A stretch of DNA of 64,000 nt from Epichloe hybrida (Eukaryota > Ascomycota > Sordariomycetes > Hypocreales > Clavicipitaceae), in the NCBI GenBank assembly GCA_019022495.1, contig JAFEKR010000005.1, forward strand, positions 124,001 through 188,000. The letters run 5' to 3'. Below are positions 32,188-45,721 of the stretch, one piece after another. Numbering within the stretch: position 1 is the stretch's first letter; every line of letters begins with the position of its first letter. Made by a program: the position numbers and the translations under genes. Below the pieces are notes generated by a model that was not told the origin of the DNA, ran no database searches, and saw only the letters and a list, made by a program, of their open reading frames with translations.

Positions 32188-34294
32188 TCAGCCGTCAAAG
32201 ACATCGTGCTGTAGCTCGATTCCATAGTCCTGCGCCATGCCGCGCATTCGACTCTCCATTTCATCCTCCATGCCGCCGCCGAGTCCCAGCCACTGCCTCA
32301 GCTTGAAGAAGTAGAATACCACGTCCGTCACAGACATGACCATCTTGAAGAGCACGTGTCTCCAGGCGTAGGTCAGTCTCTGCGGCAAGGGGAGGTTCTT
32401 GTCCTGGAAAAGGCTTCTGCTGGCCCACTCGCCCATCATTTTCACCCTGTTGACTGGAGATCCGAGGTACTGGTTATTCCCCTGGACGATGCGCATGTTT
32501 CTGCCGATGAAGATGAGCTCCTTGGGCCATTTCTCCTCGTCGGCGAGCATGTCCCGCATACTTTGCTTCATGAGCCTCTGCATGGCGTAGTGTCTCTCCT
32601 CGGGAGTCTTGCCGCCGAGCTCCTTGTTCAGTTTCTCGCGCATAGATGTGCCTTCTCCGCCCTCGTAGGGACGCATGAGGGTTGCGCTGGCGAAGAAATC
32701 GGCGCCCTTGATGCCCCACTCGGAGGTGATGCGGCCGATGGTCCTGTTGTCCAAGGTCATGAGGGCTTTCCAAAAGGCACAGTACTGGTGGCGGAACTTG
32801 GGCGACATGTATACGTAGAGGCCGTGGTCGATGAGGACAAGCTCGGCGCGGCCGCTGGGGAGACGTCGGATGAAGATGTTGCCTGGGTGAGGGTCGCAGT
32901 GGACGACGCCCCATTTGAAGATCTGGGCCGAGAAGAGATCGATCATGGTCGTCATGACGTCTTTGGTCGAGAGACCGAGTCCGCCCTGGCCCCGTGCCCC
33001 CTTCCACTCCTGACGCTCTGGCTTGATGTTCTCCCGGAACGGCTGCGTGCGGAGCTCTCGTCGTGCTTTGTCCATGTCCAGTGGCGGAAGCGGGGATTTG
33101 GCACCTGGAGAGCCCTTGCCGTGACCGCCGAGCCATCGCGATGTCATGGCTCTCTTGTCCCATAGCCGGACGCCTTCAATCCATTCTGTGGTGAGCACCC
33201 GGCGGGTGCTGAGATCCGAGTACACCACGGGCACGTACACGCGGCCCCTGAGGCTCTTCTCGGCGTTGACAAGGTCCCTCATGGTTTGCGAGTTCTTCGC
33301 CTCGTTCAGAAAGTCTGTCTCGAGTTCCAGGCGCTCTGTGATGAAGGGCACGAGCGTATAGAGGGGAAGATCAAACCATTTCGAGTAGATCCAAGTGACG
33401 GTCCTAAAAACCCAAGAATCAGACATTGGCAAGCTCACATGTCCAAAAGCCGCATGGGCGCATTGGAACTTCTTGCTTGCTGACCTACCGGAAAGCCCAC
33501 AAATCCCAGGCAATCTGTTTCGCAATCTCTCTCTTCTGGATCTTGATGGCTACCTCGCGGCCGTCAGGCAATTTCGCCCAATGGACCTGCGCGACACTGG
33601 CGCTCGCTCTGGCTTTGCGCTCCATGACGCCCATGCCATCCTTGCCCGTGAAGCTCACGCCAAAGACCTCCTCTACGCTCTTGCCGAAATCCTCCCGAAT
33701 CACCTTCTCCACATCCTTCCAGTCGTCTTGCGGCGCATCATCAAACATCCTGCTGAACATCTTCTGGAACTCGGGCGGCAAGATTGCGCTCTGCATGGCA
33801 ATCGCTTGGCCAATCTTGAGGTATAGGCCTCCATTTGCGCGAAGCAGATCGAACAGCCTCTCTGCGTTGCGAGCGTGGAGCTCCGGCACAGAGCCCGTCA
33901 CTACGGGCTCTGGACGAAAATTTATCTTGTAGTCGAGCGCAACCAGTAGCGAGGTTGCGAAGGTGCGCACCGTTCTTGCAAACCCGGAGGCATATATCTG
34001 CCGATCGGCCACGTAGATGGTGCCGCCACTAACAAGAGCTACCGCCAGCCATCGTGTCCATTTTCTCCCCTTCTTGTACTGCTTCGCAGCTCGCGGGGCT
34101 CCGAGCTCTTCTGGCGACGGCGGACGAAGAGGCTGGAAGGCGCCAGAGCTCTGCACATGTCGGCGGCATGGGGCAGAGGCGGGATTTCGACGACGGGAGG
34201 CGTCATTGCGAAGAGCTATCCTGCGCACCCGACAAGCTCCTATTGACGAGGGAACCGCTCTCGTCGAGAGGTGCAGCATGTTTGGGCGAAGCAT
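32188..34294 (-). CDS. Mitochondrial ABC1/ADCK-family kinase-like protein (Mcp2/Cqd2-like)
   Basis: Minus-strand exons 34294-33489 and 33403-32188 give 673 aa. ABC1/ADCK/UbiB proteins are atypical kinases or ATPases affecting coenzyme Q and lipid distribution in mitochondria. The KxGQ signature is visible as YLKIGQAIAMQSAILPPEF (about residue 160), with ARASASVAQVHWAKL and EVAIKIQ as the nucleotide-binding loop and lysine, and HCDPHPGNIF then LIDHGLYVYM as the catalytic and metal-binding segments (about 434-460). The start MLRPNMLHLSTRAV with many Arg and no acids is a plausible mitochondrial presequence, followed by a short hydrophobic segment (WLAVALVSGGTIYVA). The insert rich in Gly/Pro/Lys before the HCDPHP segment is typical of the Mcp2/ADCK1 branch; that sub-assignment is less certain. 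An upstream in-frame ATG at 34531 is an unlikely start. Confidence 0.88.
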
Positions 34295-35971
34295 GCTGGG
34301 CAGGATCACGTCTTTCTGCTCCCGGCCCGTGTATGCGCCGGTTTGGACCAGTTGCAGGCGGGCAGGCACTTGGGTGATGCGATGGAGGGAAGGGCAAGTG
34401 AACGACGTTGATGGGACAGCTGGGGTTAATTTTTCGTGTCTCCCTGTCAGACGTTTTGTCATCGGAGGCACACCCCACTGTATAAATCTCAGGTCTCCAC
34501 ACGTGTGGCCAAGAATGGAATCCGTGTCCACGATTCACGATTCGTTTCGTTTCTCAGATGGCGTCCAGAAGTGATTGAAAGCTTGAACGACGGCGTCATG
34601 GGCGTCATGAGGGGGCCCATGGCGTCCATGGCCAATCAACTTCATCGCCGCAACATTGAAACTTGGCTTTTAGCCAGAGGCTGAGATGACTCGGTACTCG
34701 GTACTCGGTAGACTCAGTCGTTCTTTAATTGGAGGCAGATTCGAGCGGAGCATGTGGACGGCTTGGCTTGGCTTGCTTGCAGCTTCATTGCAGCTTCATT
34801 GCAGCTTCATTGATGGATAGTGGCTGAAGTGGGACGGCGATCATTGATGGGCTCATTTGCTTTCCCATCAGCCCGTCAGCCCGTTTGCCCGTCCAGCAAG
34901 CTGCTGCGTCAGACCCTGGCCACCCGTGAGCCTGATGATTCATGAGGCCCCCCCTCCCCCCCTACCTGTGCCAGAGATGGATGGGGCTAGTAGGGGCAGC
35001 AGGGGCAGCAGGGGCCAGCGGCGTGCTCATAGGCCAATCAGCAGGGGTCGGGTACCTGGAACTGGGATTTCATGCTCGACATGTCAGTTCGTGCCAGGGG
35101 GGATCGGGTGACTACAGTGGGTTGTAGTTCTAGTGCTGGTGCTGTGCTGTGAGATGGGGCCGGGGCCCTAGCAGCATCTGACGGCCCATCAATTTCTCAA
35201 CTTCTCACACGCAGCCAACAAACAACCAAAACATAATACGGAGTAATACATACGGACGTAAAACATGAAGCAATACGGAGTACTCCCAGAGACTCCCAGA
35301 GGTACGGAGTACATGGCGACGAAAAAGACAACAGCGAAAAGCGCATCATAATGCCCCCATGCCAATGCAAAATGCCCATGCAAAATGCCAATGCCGTCGG
35401 TCGGTCGGTCGGTCGTGAGACACAACAGACCAGAGCAAGCACTGATGCGACAACAGCGAACCACGCAGCACCCACGCAGCACCCCACAGCACCGGCCGGG
35501 GCAGGGCAGCCCCCCTCATTGTTCCGCGCGCCATCATGCCATGCCATTCATTTTCTTCTGTCCTCTGTCTGCCCTGCGCCTCACAGCATCGTCACTCCAA
35601 CCAACTCCAACCAACTCCAACCAACCAACTCCTTCCATAGCGACTCCGCGGTGCATCTCTCTTCAGCGACACGGCCGACACACAACGTGGAACCTAGTGC
35701 TGGATTGACTTCCACTGCTGCAATCGTCGGGAGCAGAGTCGACATCCTCCCCCCCTCTTTCATTTCGACCCGGCAACGTCGCACCATTTGTCCTTTCTCC
35801 TTTACGCAGATCCCCCCCCCCCATGGCTAGCGAAAAAGCTGACGAATTCTGATTGTCCGGCGCCCGTGGACGACTGCGACTCCAAAGCAGCCTGCTTCGA
35901 CCTGGGACGACCGCGAATCTACCACCCGATCAATCAGTCTCCGTCTCTTAGCGTAGCTCGCTGTTGTCGTC
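34295..35971. other. Divergent promoter region between ABC1-like gene and palI
   Basis: 1.7 kb with no gene. Contains GCAGCTTCATT repeats at 34779-34812, GGGGCAGCA repeats near 34995-35012, three TACGGAGTA motifs at 35237, 35274 and 35303, a (GGTC)n run at 35398-35413 and CCAACTCCAA repeats at 35596-35628. A pyrimidine-rich leader precedes palI. Confidence 0.6.
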
Positions 35972-38217
35972 ATGCTGCGACCGGCAACACCATTGTCGGT
36001 GCTGCTGTTCGCCGCCTTTATAATGCTCCTCTTGTCGGTCATATCCATCCCAGTCACCAAATTCGTTCCCCTCGGCGAAAACAAAAATGTCAAGTACGGC
36101 GTGTTTGGCTATTGTCAGGGCGACAATTGTTCGAAAATTGGCCTGGGCTATCCATCAGGTACGATTGATCATCATTCTGCGCGCTGTCATACCTCCTTCT
36201 GGACGACGTTGCGGATGGCTAGTTACTGACGAGATATTGTATCAATGTACTCCAGGCGGCGTATTGAGCGATGAAACTCAACAGTTCGATCTGCCGAGCT
36301 CGGTTCGACACACTTTATCCGCCATTCTTGTCATACACCCTGTCGCTGCCCTACTTACTCTCATCATGTTCTGTCTAGCCGTTGCTGCTCACATGCACAG
36401 TTCGTCACACTCTGCCAGATTTCTTCTGGTTGTCTTCATCTTCACCTTGCTCACTTTTCTCGTCTGCCTGGCTGCCTTCGTCATCGATGTACTGCTGTTC
36501 ATCCCCCATATGGCATGGGGTTCGTATATGGTCTTGGCATCGACCATCATCCTGGCTGTCTGTGCCATCGCTACTTGCGGCCTGCGACGCTCAGTTGTCG
36601 GCAGGAAGGCCCGGCAAAAACGCATCGCGGAAAACGCCGAGATGAGCGGCGAGAACTACTTCGACAGAGAGGGACAATTCAAGCCGGCACCAGTCATGGC
36701 CGATCGGCCTATCGTTCCAGGTGTCAGTGGAGGAAATCCTGGAGATAGGGATAACCTGCCGACGTTTGCTACATTCGACAGTCAGGGGAAAGACGATCAA
36801 GTCAGTGATGAGCGAATTCCCCTGACCCAGCGAAGTCCCGTGGAGCAACCCATGGACCCGGCGCGTATGGGTGACGCCGCCAACTTGGCTGCTTCCGGAA
36901 GACCGCCATCCCGCGACCGGTATGGAAACCCTCAAAATGGCGCGCCTGGTACCTTTGAATCCCAACCGAACGGAAGAGGGCGGGGCGGGAACCAGCGCGG
37001 GAACCAGCGCGGTGGCCGAGGAGGTCCGTATGTCCGAGGCGGCTTCGATGCGTATGGTGCAGCGGGACGAGGAAGAGGTGTTGCAAGGGGAGGCTACGGT
37101 CCGCCACCTGCAAGGGGAGGACCTCGTGGACGAGGTGGCTACGGGCCTCCACCGCGAGGAGCGTTTGGACCCGGAGGTATGAGAGGAGGACGAGGCCCTC
37201 CTCCAGTCGCTGCCTACGGGAACGTGGCCCCGGGCCAATATGATTGTCGACCATCCGAAGAAGAGTACATGCAATACGTACAACCTCAACATGCACAAAC
37301 ATCGTCAGACCGCGGGTGGAATGACGGCAATAATAATGGCTCAGCTGCAGATGCTTACGACCTCCCGCGCGCAGAGTCACCTCCACCACTACCTGGTCTT
37401 GCTACGGGTGGTGGCCCGGCCATCGAAATGGATGCAGCTCCTCTTGCTCCACCAAACTCCTTTGGTCATCATAACCAGCTTCGAGATAGCGACGCGGATG
37501 TTGCCGGTATGGTTGGCTTGCAACAAGATCGCGCCATGGTGGGCGGTGGACGGGACACCGTCCTGAGCGAGGGAAGCAGGTACAGTACAGATGAGTATGT
37601 CTACATCAAAAGCACAGCCTATCTATAGCAGCACTCGCGAATCACGTACATGGACCCCAAAGCAATGCTGATGACAATTCGACAGGCAATATGCCCCGCC
37701 ACGGGCAGCATGGAACCAGGATTCGGGAAGAAACTCTCCCCGTGCGGCATCCCCAGCGCGCTCGTTCAGACCCGCCCCTGAACATTCCAATCCGAACATG
37801 CCCGTTGCTAGGATGGGCCCACGCAGTGATTATTACGAAGATATCGACCCCAGATTCGACGGAGAACCACCTCCTCAAACTAACCACGGGGGACCTATAC
37901 TGCATACTCCTCTTAATGAACCTATTTACGAGGACGTTCATGCCGTCGTTGGCGGAGCACGTAGCCCAGCCGAATCTGAGCGCTCCAACTTTACGTCAAT
38001 ATCTCAACGCGGCGTCAATCCACGTTGGGAGCCTCAACCCCCGATGCCGAATCAGGGCCCTCCTAACCGTCGCCCAGTGCAGATGAAGCAGCAAAGACAA
38101 GATGTGCTGTTGAACAACAATCCAGACTTCCAACTGCCCGGTGCACGAGGGCAAGGCCCCAATCGTGGCATACTAGGAATGATTCCTGGCAGTGCTTATC
38201 CGACTGGAGCTATCTAA
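35972..38217 (+). CDS. palI: pH-response regulator PalI/Rim9
   Basis: Exons 35972-36158, 36256-37594 and 37686-38217 give 685 aa. PalI/Rim9 is a plasma-membrane SUR7-type protein that helps place the PalH/Rim21 alkaline-pH sensor, upstream of PacC processing. The N-terminal quarter has four membrane segments: RPATPLSVLLFAAFIMLLLS, then after a Cys-containing loop (YGVFGYCQGDNC) LSAILVIHPVAALLTLIMF, LLVVFIFTLLTFLVCLAAFV and YMVLASTIILAVCAIATC. The long cytosolic tail starts RRSVVGRKARQKR and carries a Gly/Arg-rich stretch with RGG motifs (about residues 325-430), then STDEQYAPPRAAW across the last intron. Length and architecture match filamentous-fungal PalI, which is longer than yeast Rim9. 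Confidence 0.93.
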
Positions 38218-39725
<1,508 letters not shown>

Positions 39726-40766
39726 TCAGTTTCCACGTCACCACCGCGAGACCAGTTTGACTCCGGGAAGCTCACGCCACTGCTCATCACACTCATCCAG
39801 CATGGAGCCGGAGCGTCTCGAAGGTCCTGCTCAAGTCGGACGTTACGGTGGAGAGTTCAAGGTGGCCAGCCTGAGCGTAACGGAGAACCCAAAAGTTTCT
39901 TTCTCGAGAATTTTAAAGAAGAAGCTTGGAAGAGGCAAATCCCAGAACAAACCCAAAAAAAAAAAGAGACGTGAGATGAAAGCTGCGATGCGATGCGATG
40001 CGATGCGATGCCGAGAGGAGGTGGAGGGTGATACCGTGCTTCTTTAAGAAATAGCTCGCAACATGAAGCCAACGTCCTGCCGCCACTGCAGGGGCAACGA
40101 CAGCCGAATTGCGTTATCACGAGCGCTCGTTGCGCGAAAAAAACAAAAAAAAAACACATAAGTCAACGTGGGGGTGTCGAGAGACGAGTACGCCATCGCC
40201 TGTCCAGTTCGCGCTCTGCGGCCAGGCGACGCTAACAGCTGTTAGGACGAGGATGCCCGGATCTGAAGGGTACTGTAGCATATTTTTTTTTTTTAAAAAA
40301 AACACCACTATCTGGTGCTCCCGGGTCGGCCAATTCGGGTCGGGTTAGCTATGAACGGTCTTCGACCAGTGTCATCACATCCGAACTTTTGTCGTCTTGC
40401 GAGGTCAACATCGTATTCGTGTATCTGGCACATGCACCGCAAAGGATTCGTCGTTATTCATAGTCTAGCTCTCTTGCAAGACATCGCCTGTTTGTCTGAC
40501 ATATTGAAGATGCAGAAAGAAAAAAAAAGATCAAAGAGTTTGCCGTCCCGCAGCTCCTGCGCGCCAAAGCATTGGTCCCAAAGCAATGGATTCTCCTCAG
40601 AACCTGCCGTCCCGTTCCAACACCGTCGCCTCGGTATCAAAACCTCCTTCTCCCACGCAGACATGGTTGAAAAAGAAAAGCTGCTGATGCTCCAAGTGGT
40701 ATTCAGGGCGCGCGCCATGTCTTCTGTCCATGCCCCTTCCTTGTGTCACTGAGATATCCAGCAGCG
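39726..40766. other. Intergenic region
   Basis: About 1 kb after the 5' end of the pseudogene and downstream of the MARVEL-type gene. Has GATGC repeats at 39988-40012, A runs at 39955-39964 and 40146-40154 and a T/A run at 40282-40300. Nothing gene-like. Confidence 0.55.
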
Positions 40767-41333
40767 TTAAACCTCCCTCATCTGCATGGCCTTCCTCCTC
40801 GCCTCGACACCTCCGACAATCATTTTCTTAGCCGTCAAAATTGTCGACGCGATCCAAGCACAGAAGGCGCCAGCGGCAACGACGGCATCGCCTCGGCTGG
40901 CACTGCAAACGTTGCCTCTACAAAACGTCAGGCTGCCGATATACACGACAAACGCGATGAAGCCCGCAAAGTAAAAGACGGTGTTGAGACCCTCCGCGGC
41001 CAAGGACGCGTACGGATGGAAGACGCGGCGGAAATATCGGGGACTGAGCTCGAGATACAGGATGGACAAGAGGGAGAAGATGGATGCGAAGAGGATGAAG
41101 TCCACCGAGTTTGGAGGCGACTGTGACGTTCCCGTGCGATACCAATTCACAACTATGTCAAGTCAGCTTGGAATCCCTTTTGAGGTGGACTGAAGGAGTG
41201 TCGGGGGAGAGACAATCTGGACTCTTGAGGAATCATCCCGGTCATGACGTACCAAAGGCAGAAAGGCCAAGATTGGCCGCGGCCAGGAGCCCTGCAGCAC
41301 TCGAAGCGCGATATTGCTAATTAGTCGACTCAT
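40767..41333 (-). CDS. MARVEL-type four-helix membrane protein, apparent frameshift in exon 1
   Basis: Minus-strand exons 41333-41253 and 41152-40767. The second exon encodes about 128 residues with three membrane segments (VDFILFASIFSLLSILYLEL, LNTVFYFAGFIAFVVYIGSL, GDAVVAAGAFCAWIASTILT) in the layout of fungal MARVEL proteins. In exon 1 the ATG frame gives MSRLISNIALRVLQG, a good MARVEL start, while the frame that joins exon 2 gives LLAAANLGLSAF, the expected rest of the first membrane helix. The two good halves are one base out of phase around 41291, and no intron fits between them. Either one base has been lost (pseudogene), the sequence has an error, or a different upstream exon is used. 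Function within the family is unknown. Confidence 0.68.
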
Positions 41334-42160
41334 GATGGGCAGAGCACCATGGATATATTCCTATATTATCCAGACGAATTTTGCGACGACCGGTGGTGAG
41401 TGATGGATGGCGTCTTTTTGTGAGAAGCAGATCGCAAAAGGATTCCCGGAGCAAATCGAAAAAGAGCATCGAACTGACTTGTCATGTGCTACACCAGTCA
41501 AGTCTTTAAACCGCCCGCATTGACCAGAGAAATAAAATTGAAACATGGTCCTACCATCCCTCTTGTGTGCGCAGCGCTGTTATAACTTGGTACGGGGTCG
41601 TGGCCCACCCACATGAACCTTTCTCAGCAATTTTTAAGGAGGCGGGAGGGCCGTGCTAAAAGGAGATGGAACATGAACGTGACGGCAAAGTCTGAGACTG
41701 CTTATTAGGTAGGGCCTCTGAAACGGAGTGGAACCTCGATCGATAATAACGCGGCGATGCGGCGATGCGGCGATGCGGGCAACGTGATGCGGGCAACGCG
41801 ATGCGTGGCGCTCAGCAATCCAGTCTCTGGCAGGTCTTCTTTTTGTCTTTTGTCAAGAGAAGAAGCCCAGCTCCAGCTGCAGCTCCCGCTCCGGCCATTG
41901 AACTGAACTGTGAGGCAACCAGACCGTCCAAGTGTTGGCTTTTCCATCTCCTCTCTCCATGCGACTCCCCTCAATGATAATGTCGCTGCCCATCACATCG
42001 AGCCCATCGCATCGAGTAGTCTGGTAGGAGAGCGGGGTCCGACCAAACAAGCTTCGTGCGTGGATGAAATGCTGTGGGCTGCCGAGACTTGCATCACTTC
42101 CTGTCTCTTGTCTCACTGCCGACAACTGGCATGAGCCGAGCACTTCTAGCGTAGCGTGGC

Positions 42161-42190
42161 ACCTGTGAGCACCTGTGAGCACCTGTGAGC
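42161..42190. repeat. 10-bp tandem repeat (ACCTGTGAGC x3)
   Basis: Three perfect head-to-tail copies of ACCTGTGAGC, intergenic. Confidence 0.95.
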
Positions 42191-42940
42191 AGCTGGCAGC
42201 GCTAGGTAGCTTTAGAGCAAACATCGTTCGACATGACTTGGCAAAATCCAACTTAACTTGGACCATCTGCGCACCTATTGTTACCTGCGTCTTCTCTTCG
42301 TCTTCGTCTTCGTCTTCGTCTTCTGATTATCACGAGGTCCATAGAAGATCTTCGAGTCATTGTGGGAACCTCGCTTTTATATAGCTGGGGGTGATCATGA
42401 CAAGGTGCGCGCGCGATCGAGTCACGGAGCGCTTGATTTCCCTGGGCCACGGGATGCGATTCAGCCCGTCAAACGAGTCTGCGGAATCACGTTGTGTCCG
42501 TACAGGTGCCGAGACAGACTCGTCCGAGTTGAGCTACTTTGCGTCCCAAGGCAAGGCAAGCGTCCCGTCATTGATTTAGTCTCTCTGCCGGAATCCATTC
42601 CTAGCCATTCACATGCAGCCCCATGCAATGCCCAATGCAAGTTCCTCAACCACAAGAAAGATGGTGAGCCTGCACCTGCGCTTGTACGTACTCGTCGGAA
42701 TTGGACCTGGACTTGGAATGCCAGTTTAGACTGTGTGGCTGGCTGTCTTTGCTGCAGATTGAATAATTTACTCTTGTGCCTTCAATTGAGATAGCTTCAT
42801 GGGGCACCTTTATGGTTCTTGGGTTGGGGCCCTCCCTCCCTGACAGCCGCCTATCGAGCCGTCGATGAACCCTTATTGACCACTCACAGCTGTCATAATT
42901 GGTGGCTGATTGGTAGATCTGGGGCTGCCGAGGCCCCCCA

Positions 42941-42986
42941 GAACCTCGGCCCAAGGACCCCCAGAACCTCGGCCCAAGGACCCCCC
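42941..42986. repeat. 23-bp tandem duplication
   Basis: Two copies of a 23-bp unit beginning GAACCTCGGCCCAAGGACCC, intergenic, with at most one difference at the end. Confidence 0.9.
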
Positions 42987-43367
42987 CATCTTGCCATCTT
43001 GCCATGCGTGCCAATTGCAGCCGCCCGCTCCAACGTCGAAGCCACCACCCACACATAATTACATAGTCGACCCCATCATGTTCGGCCTCATGCCCCGATT
43101 GAGCCTTTTGCGCAGCCGGTTCGGCTTGCTAACCACCATCTGCCATTCGCCTGGCCGCCGAGCTTCTCTTTACCTCTTCTTCCCCAGCTTTACCCCAGAA
43201 ACCGCTTTCTATTCTTTTGCTGCTGTTTGGCCTTTTTCTCCTCACCCACGACCCTCCGCCGCCACCATCTCCCTGTATCTTTGTATCTTTCCATCATCCC
43301 CGTGGCTTTCTCTTTCTTTTGCTAGTCGCATTCCGTCTTGGTTCGGTCCTGCCCGCGAGTCTATACT

Positions 43368-45721
43368 ATGGCTCCTGCTCAAGATCCTGTTGCGCTCCAG
43401 TTGGAGCTCGGCGCTGTCCCTCCACCTGGCTCTCCTTATGGTGTGCCAGTTCCTGGCTCCGAACGTCCCGGTCGCAGCGCCGTCTACAGAGGCTGGAGAT
43501 TTCGTGATAGAGATCTCCTGACCACCTATGATCCGGAAATTCGCTCTATTCACGACCTTTTCGAGGCTTCCGCCCGCAAGCGACCCAACAAGAAGTGCCT
43601 GGGAAGCCGCAAGTGGAATCCCACGACCAAGACCTGGGGCGACAACTTCGAATGGATGACTTATGGCGAAGTTGCTGAGCGAATGAACAACTTCGGAGCC
43701 GGTCTTGTCGAGATTCATAAGCGCATCGGCTATCCTCACGAGAAGCATGGAGTTGGTGTCTGGTCTCAAAACCGCCCTGAGTGGCAGATTGCTGGTAAGC
43801 ACACGGCACCGTCGGTCCACGCTCGATCACATGGGAGAATGCCCATATGAACGCTGACCATTTCTCATGGCTTCAGATCTTGGTGCTTCGTCTCAAGCCC
43901 TTTACAGCGTTTCCCTCTACGAGACTCTCGGCCCCGATGCCACCGAGTACATCATCAATCATGCTGAGCTGCCCAGCGTTGTTTGCTCGCTCCCTCATAT
44001 TCCCAAGCTCATCAAGCTTGCGCCTCGTGTACCTACTCTGAAGATCGTCGTCTCCATGGACCCCTTGGACAGCGGTGAGCTTCCCGGCCAGTCCAAGGCT
44101 GATGTGCTCAATGAGCTTGCAGCTCAGCACGGCGTCAAGATCTATTCCATGAGCGAGGTTGAGAAGATTGGCCTTGAATCTGGCCGGCCTGTTCGCAGGG
44201 CCGCGTGGGACGACATTGCAACCATAAACTACACTTCTGGTACCACTGGTGCCCCCAAGGGCGTTGTTCTCACTCAAGGAAACGCTGTTTCTGCCAACGC
44301 CGCCGCTCGTCTCGGCGGCTACGTCAAGGAAATAGACGTTCACATTTCATACCTGCCGCTCGCCCATATTTACGGCCGACTCATCGATCACATCGCCTTG
44401 TCAGAGGGCGCCGCCGTCGGTTTCTTCCGAGGTGATGTCCTGGGTCTAGTGGACGATTTGAAGATTCTCAAGCCTACCGGTTTCATCTCTGTTCCTCGCC
44501 TGTTCAACCGTTTCAACTCGGCCATCAAAGCTGCTACTGTTGAGGCCGAGGGTGTGCGTGGTGCTATGTCACGGCACATCATCAACTCCAAGAAGGCTGC
44601 CATGAAGGCTCAACCCGGCCAGGCCTCCAACACTCACTTCTTCTGGGACCGCATCTGGACCAAGAAGGTGCGAGCCGCCGTTGGTCTTGACAGGACCCAC
44701 ACCATGATCAGTGGAAGTGCTCAGCTGGATCCTGATGTCCAGGAGTTCCTCCGCGCCGCCTTTGCCAACGACTTTCAGCAGGGTTGGGGCATGACCGAAA
44801 CGTATGCCACGGGCACTGTCCAGATGAAGGGTGACTTCACGACCGGCAACATCGGCCCCCCCATGGGTGCTACCGAATTATGCTTGGAGTCCGTCCCTGA
44901 GTTCGATTACACCGTCGATGACAAGCCCAACCCCCGAGGTGAACTGCTCGTTCGGGGCCCCGCGGTTTTCAAGAAGTACTACAAGGATGAGGAAGAAACC
45001 AGCAAGGTCCTGGAAGCCGATGGTTGGTTCCACACTGGTGACATTTGTGAGATAGACAAGATGGGCCGCTTCAAGATCATCGACCGAAAGAAGAACGTCC
45101 TCAAGCTGTCCCAGGGCGAATACATTTCTCCCGAGCGCATCGAAAACGTTTACTCCGCAAACACCAACCTTATTAATATTGGATATGTCCATGGCGATGC
45201 CAAGGAGTCTACCCTCGTGGCCATTTTTGGTGTTGACCCCGAAAACTTCCCTGCTTGGGCCTCCAAGATCTTGGGTCGCAAAGTTAGCACTCGAGTCGAC
45301 GACATGAAGGCGGCTGCCAAGGATCCCAAGGTTAGACAAGCCTTCCTCAAGGTTCTCGATAATATCGGCCGCAAGGCCAAGTTCAACAGCTTCGAAAAAG
45401 TCCGAGGCGCCTACCTGGACGTCGAGCCATTCAGCATTGATAACGAACTTTTGACCCCGACGTAAGTGATTAATTTCCTCCTCCAAGCCTTTGTATACAA
45501 GTTCCATGATACGCTTCTCCTCGTGAGCCTACTGTCTCCATGATTTCGTCATTTTTTTCTTTCCTTCTTTTTTTCTCTATCAGGAAGCTTTAGATGCTAA
45601 TGATTGCGCCAACAGTCTCAAGCTTAAGAGACCTCAAGCGGCCAAGAAATACCGCGCCGAGATCGACGCCATGTATGCTGAAATCAACAGTGCCCCAGCA
45701 CCTGGCTCAGCTAAGCTGTGA
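43368..45721 (+). CDS. Long-chain acyl-CoA synthetase, PTS1-like C-terminus
   Basis: Exons 43368-43794, 43877-45461 and 45616-45721 give 705 aa, normal for fungal Faa-type enzymes. It activates long-chain fatty acids with ATP and CoA. The AMP-binding signature INYTSGTTGAPKGVVLT lies near residue 258; GWGMTETYATG near 443; GWFHTGDICEIDKMGRFKII near 525 with the conserved Asp; and the FACS-type IDRKKNVLKLSQGEYISPE near 545. The N-terminal YGVPVPGSERPGRSAVYRGW and the tail KLKRPQAAKKYRAEIDAMYAE are typical. The last exon ends SAKL, so the final AKL is a good type-1 peroxisomal signal, suggesting peroxisomal location and a role in beta-oxidation. All three joins keep frame. Targeting is inferred from the tripeptide only. 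Confidence 0.95.

Larger units (their letters stand above)
41334..43367. other. Intergenic region with short tandem repeats
   Basis: About 2 kb. Tandem repeats: GCGATGCG-type at 41751-41810, ACCTGTGAGC three times at 42161-42190, TCTTCG repeats at 42295-42322, and a 23-bp unit twice at 42941-42986. The last 250 bp before the acyl-CoA synthetase start are pyrimidine-rich and probably its leader. No gene seen. Confidence 0.6.

Noticed and set aside
34294..34531. In-frame upstream extension of the ABC1-like protein
   Set aside because: Starting at 34531 would place an unrelated 79-residue stretch before a good mitochondrial presequence.
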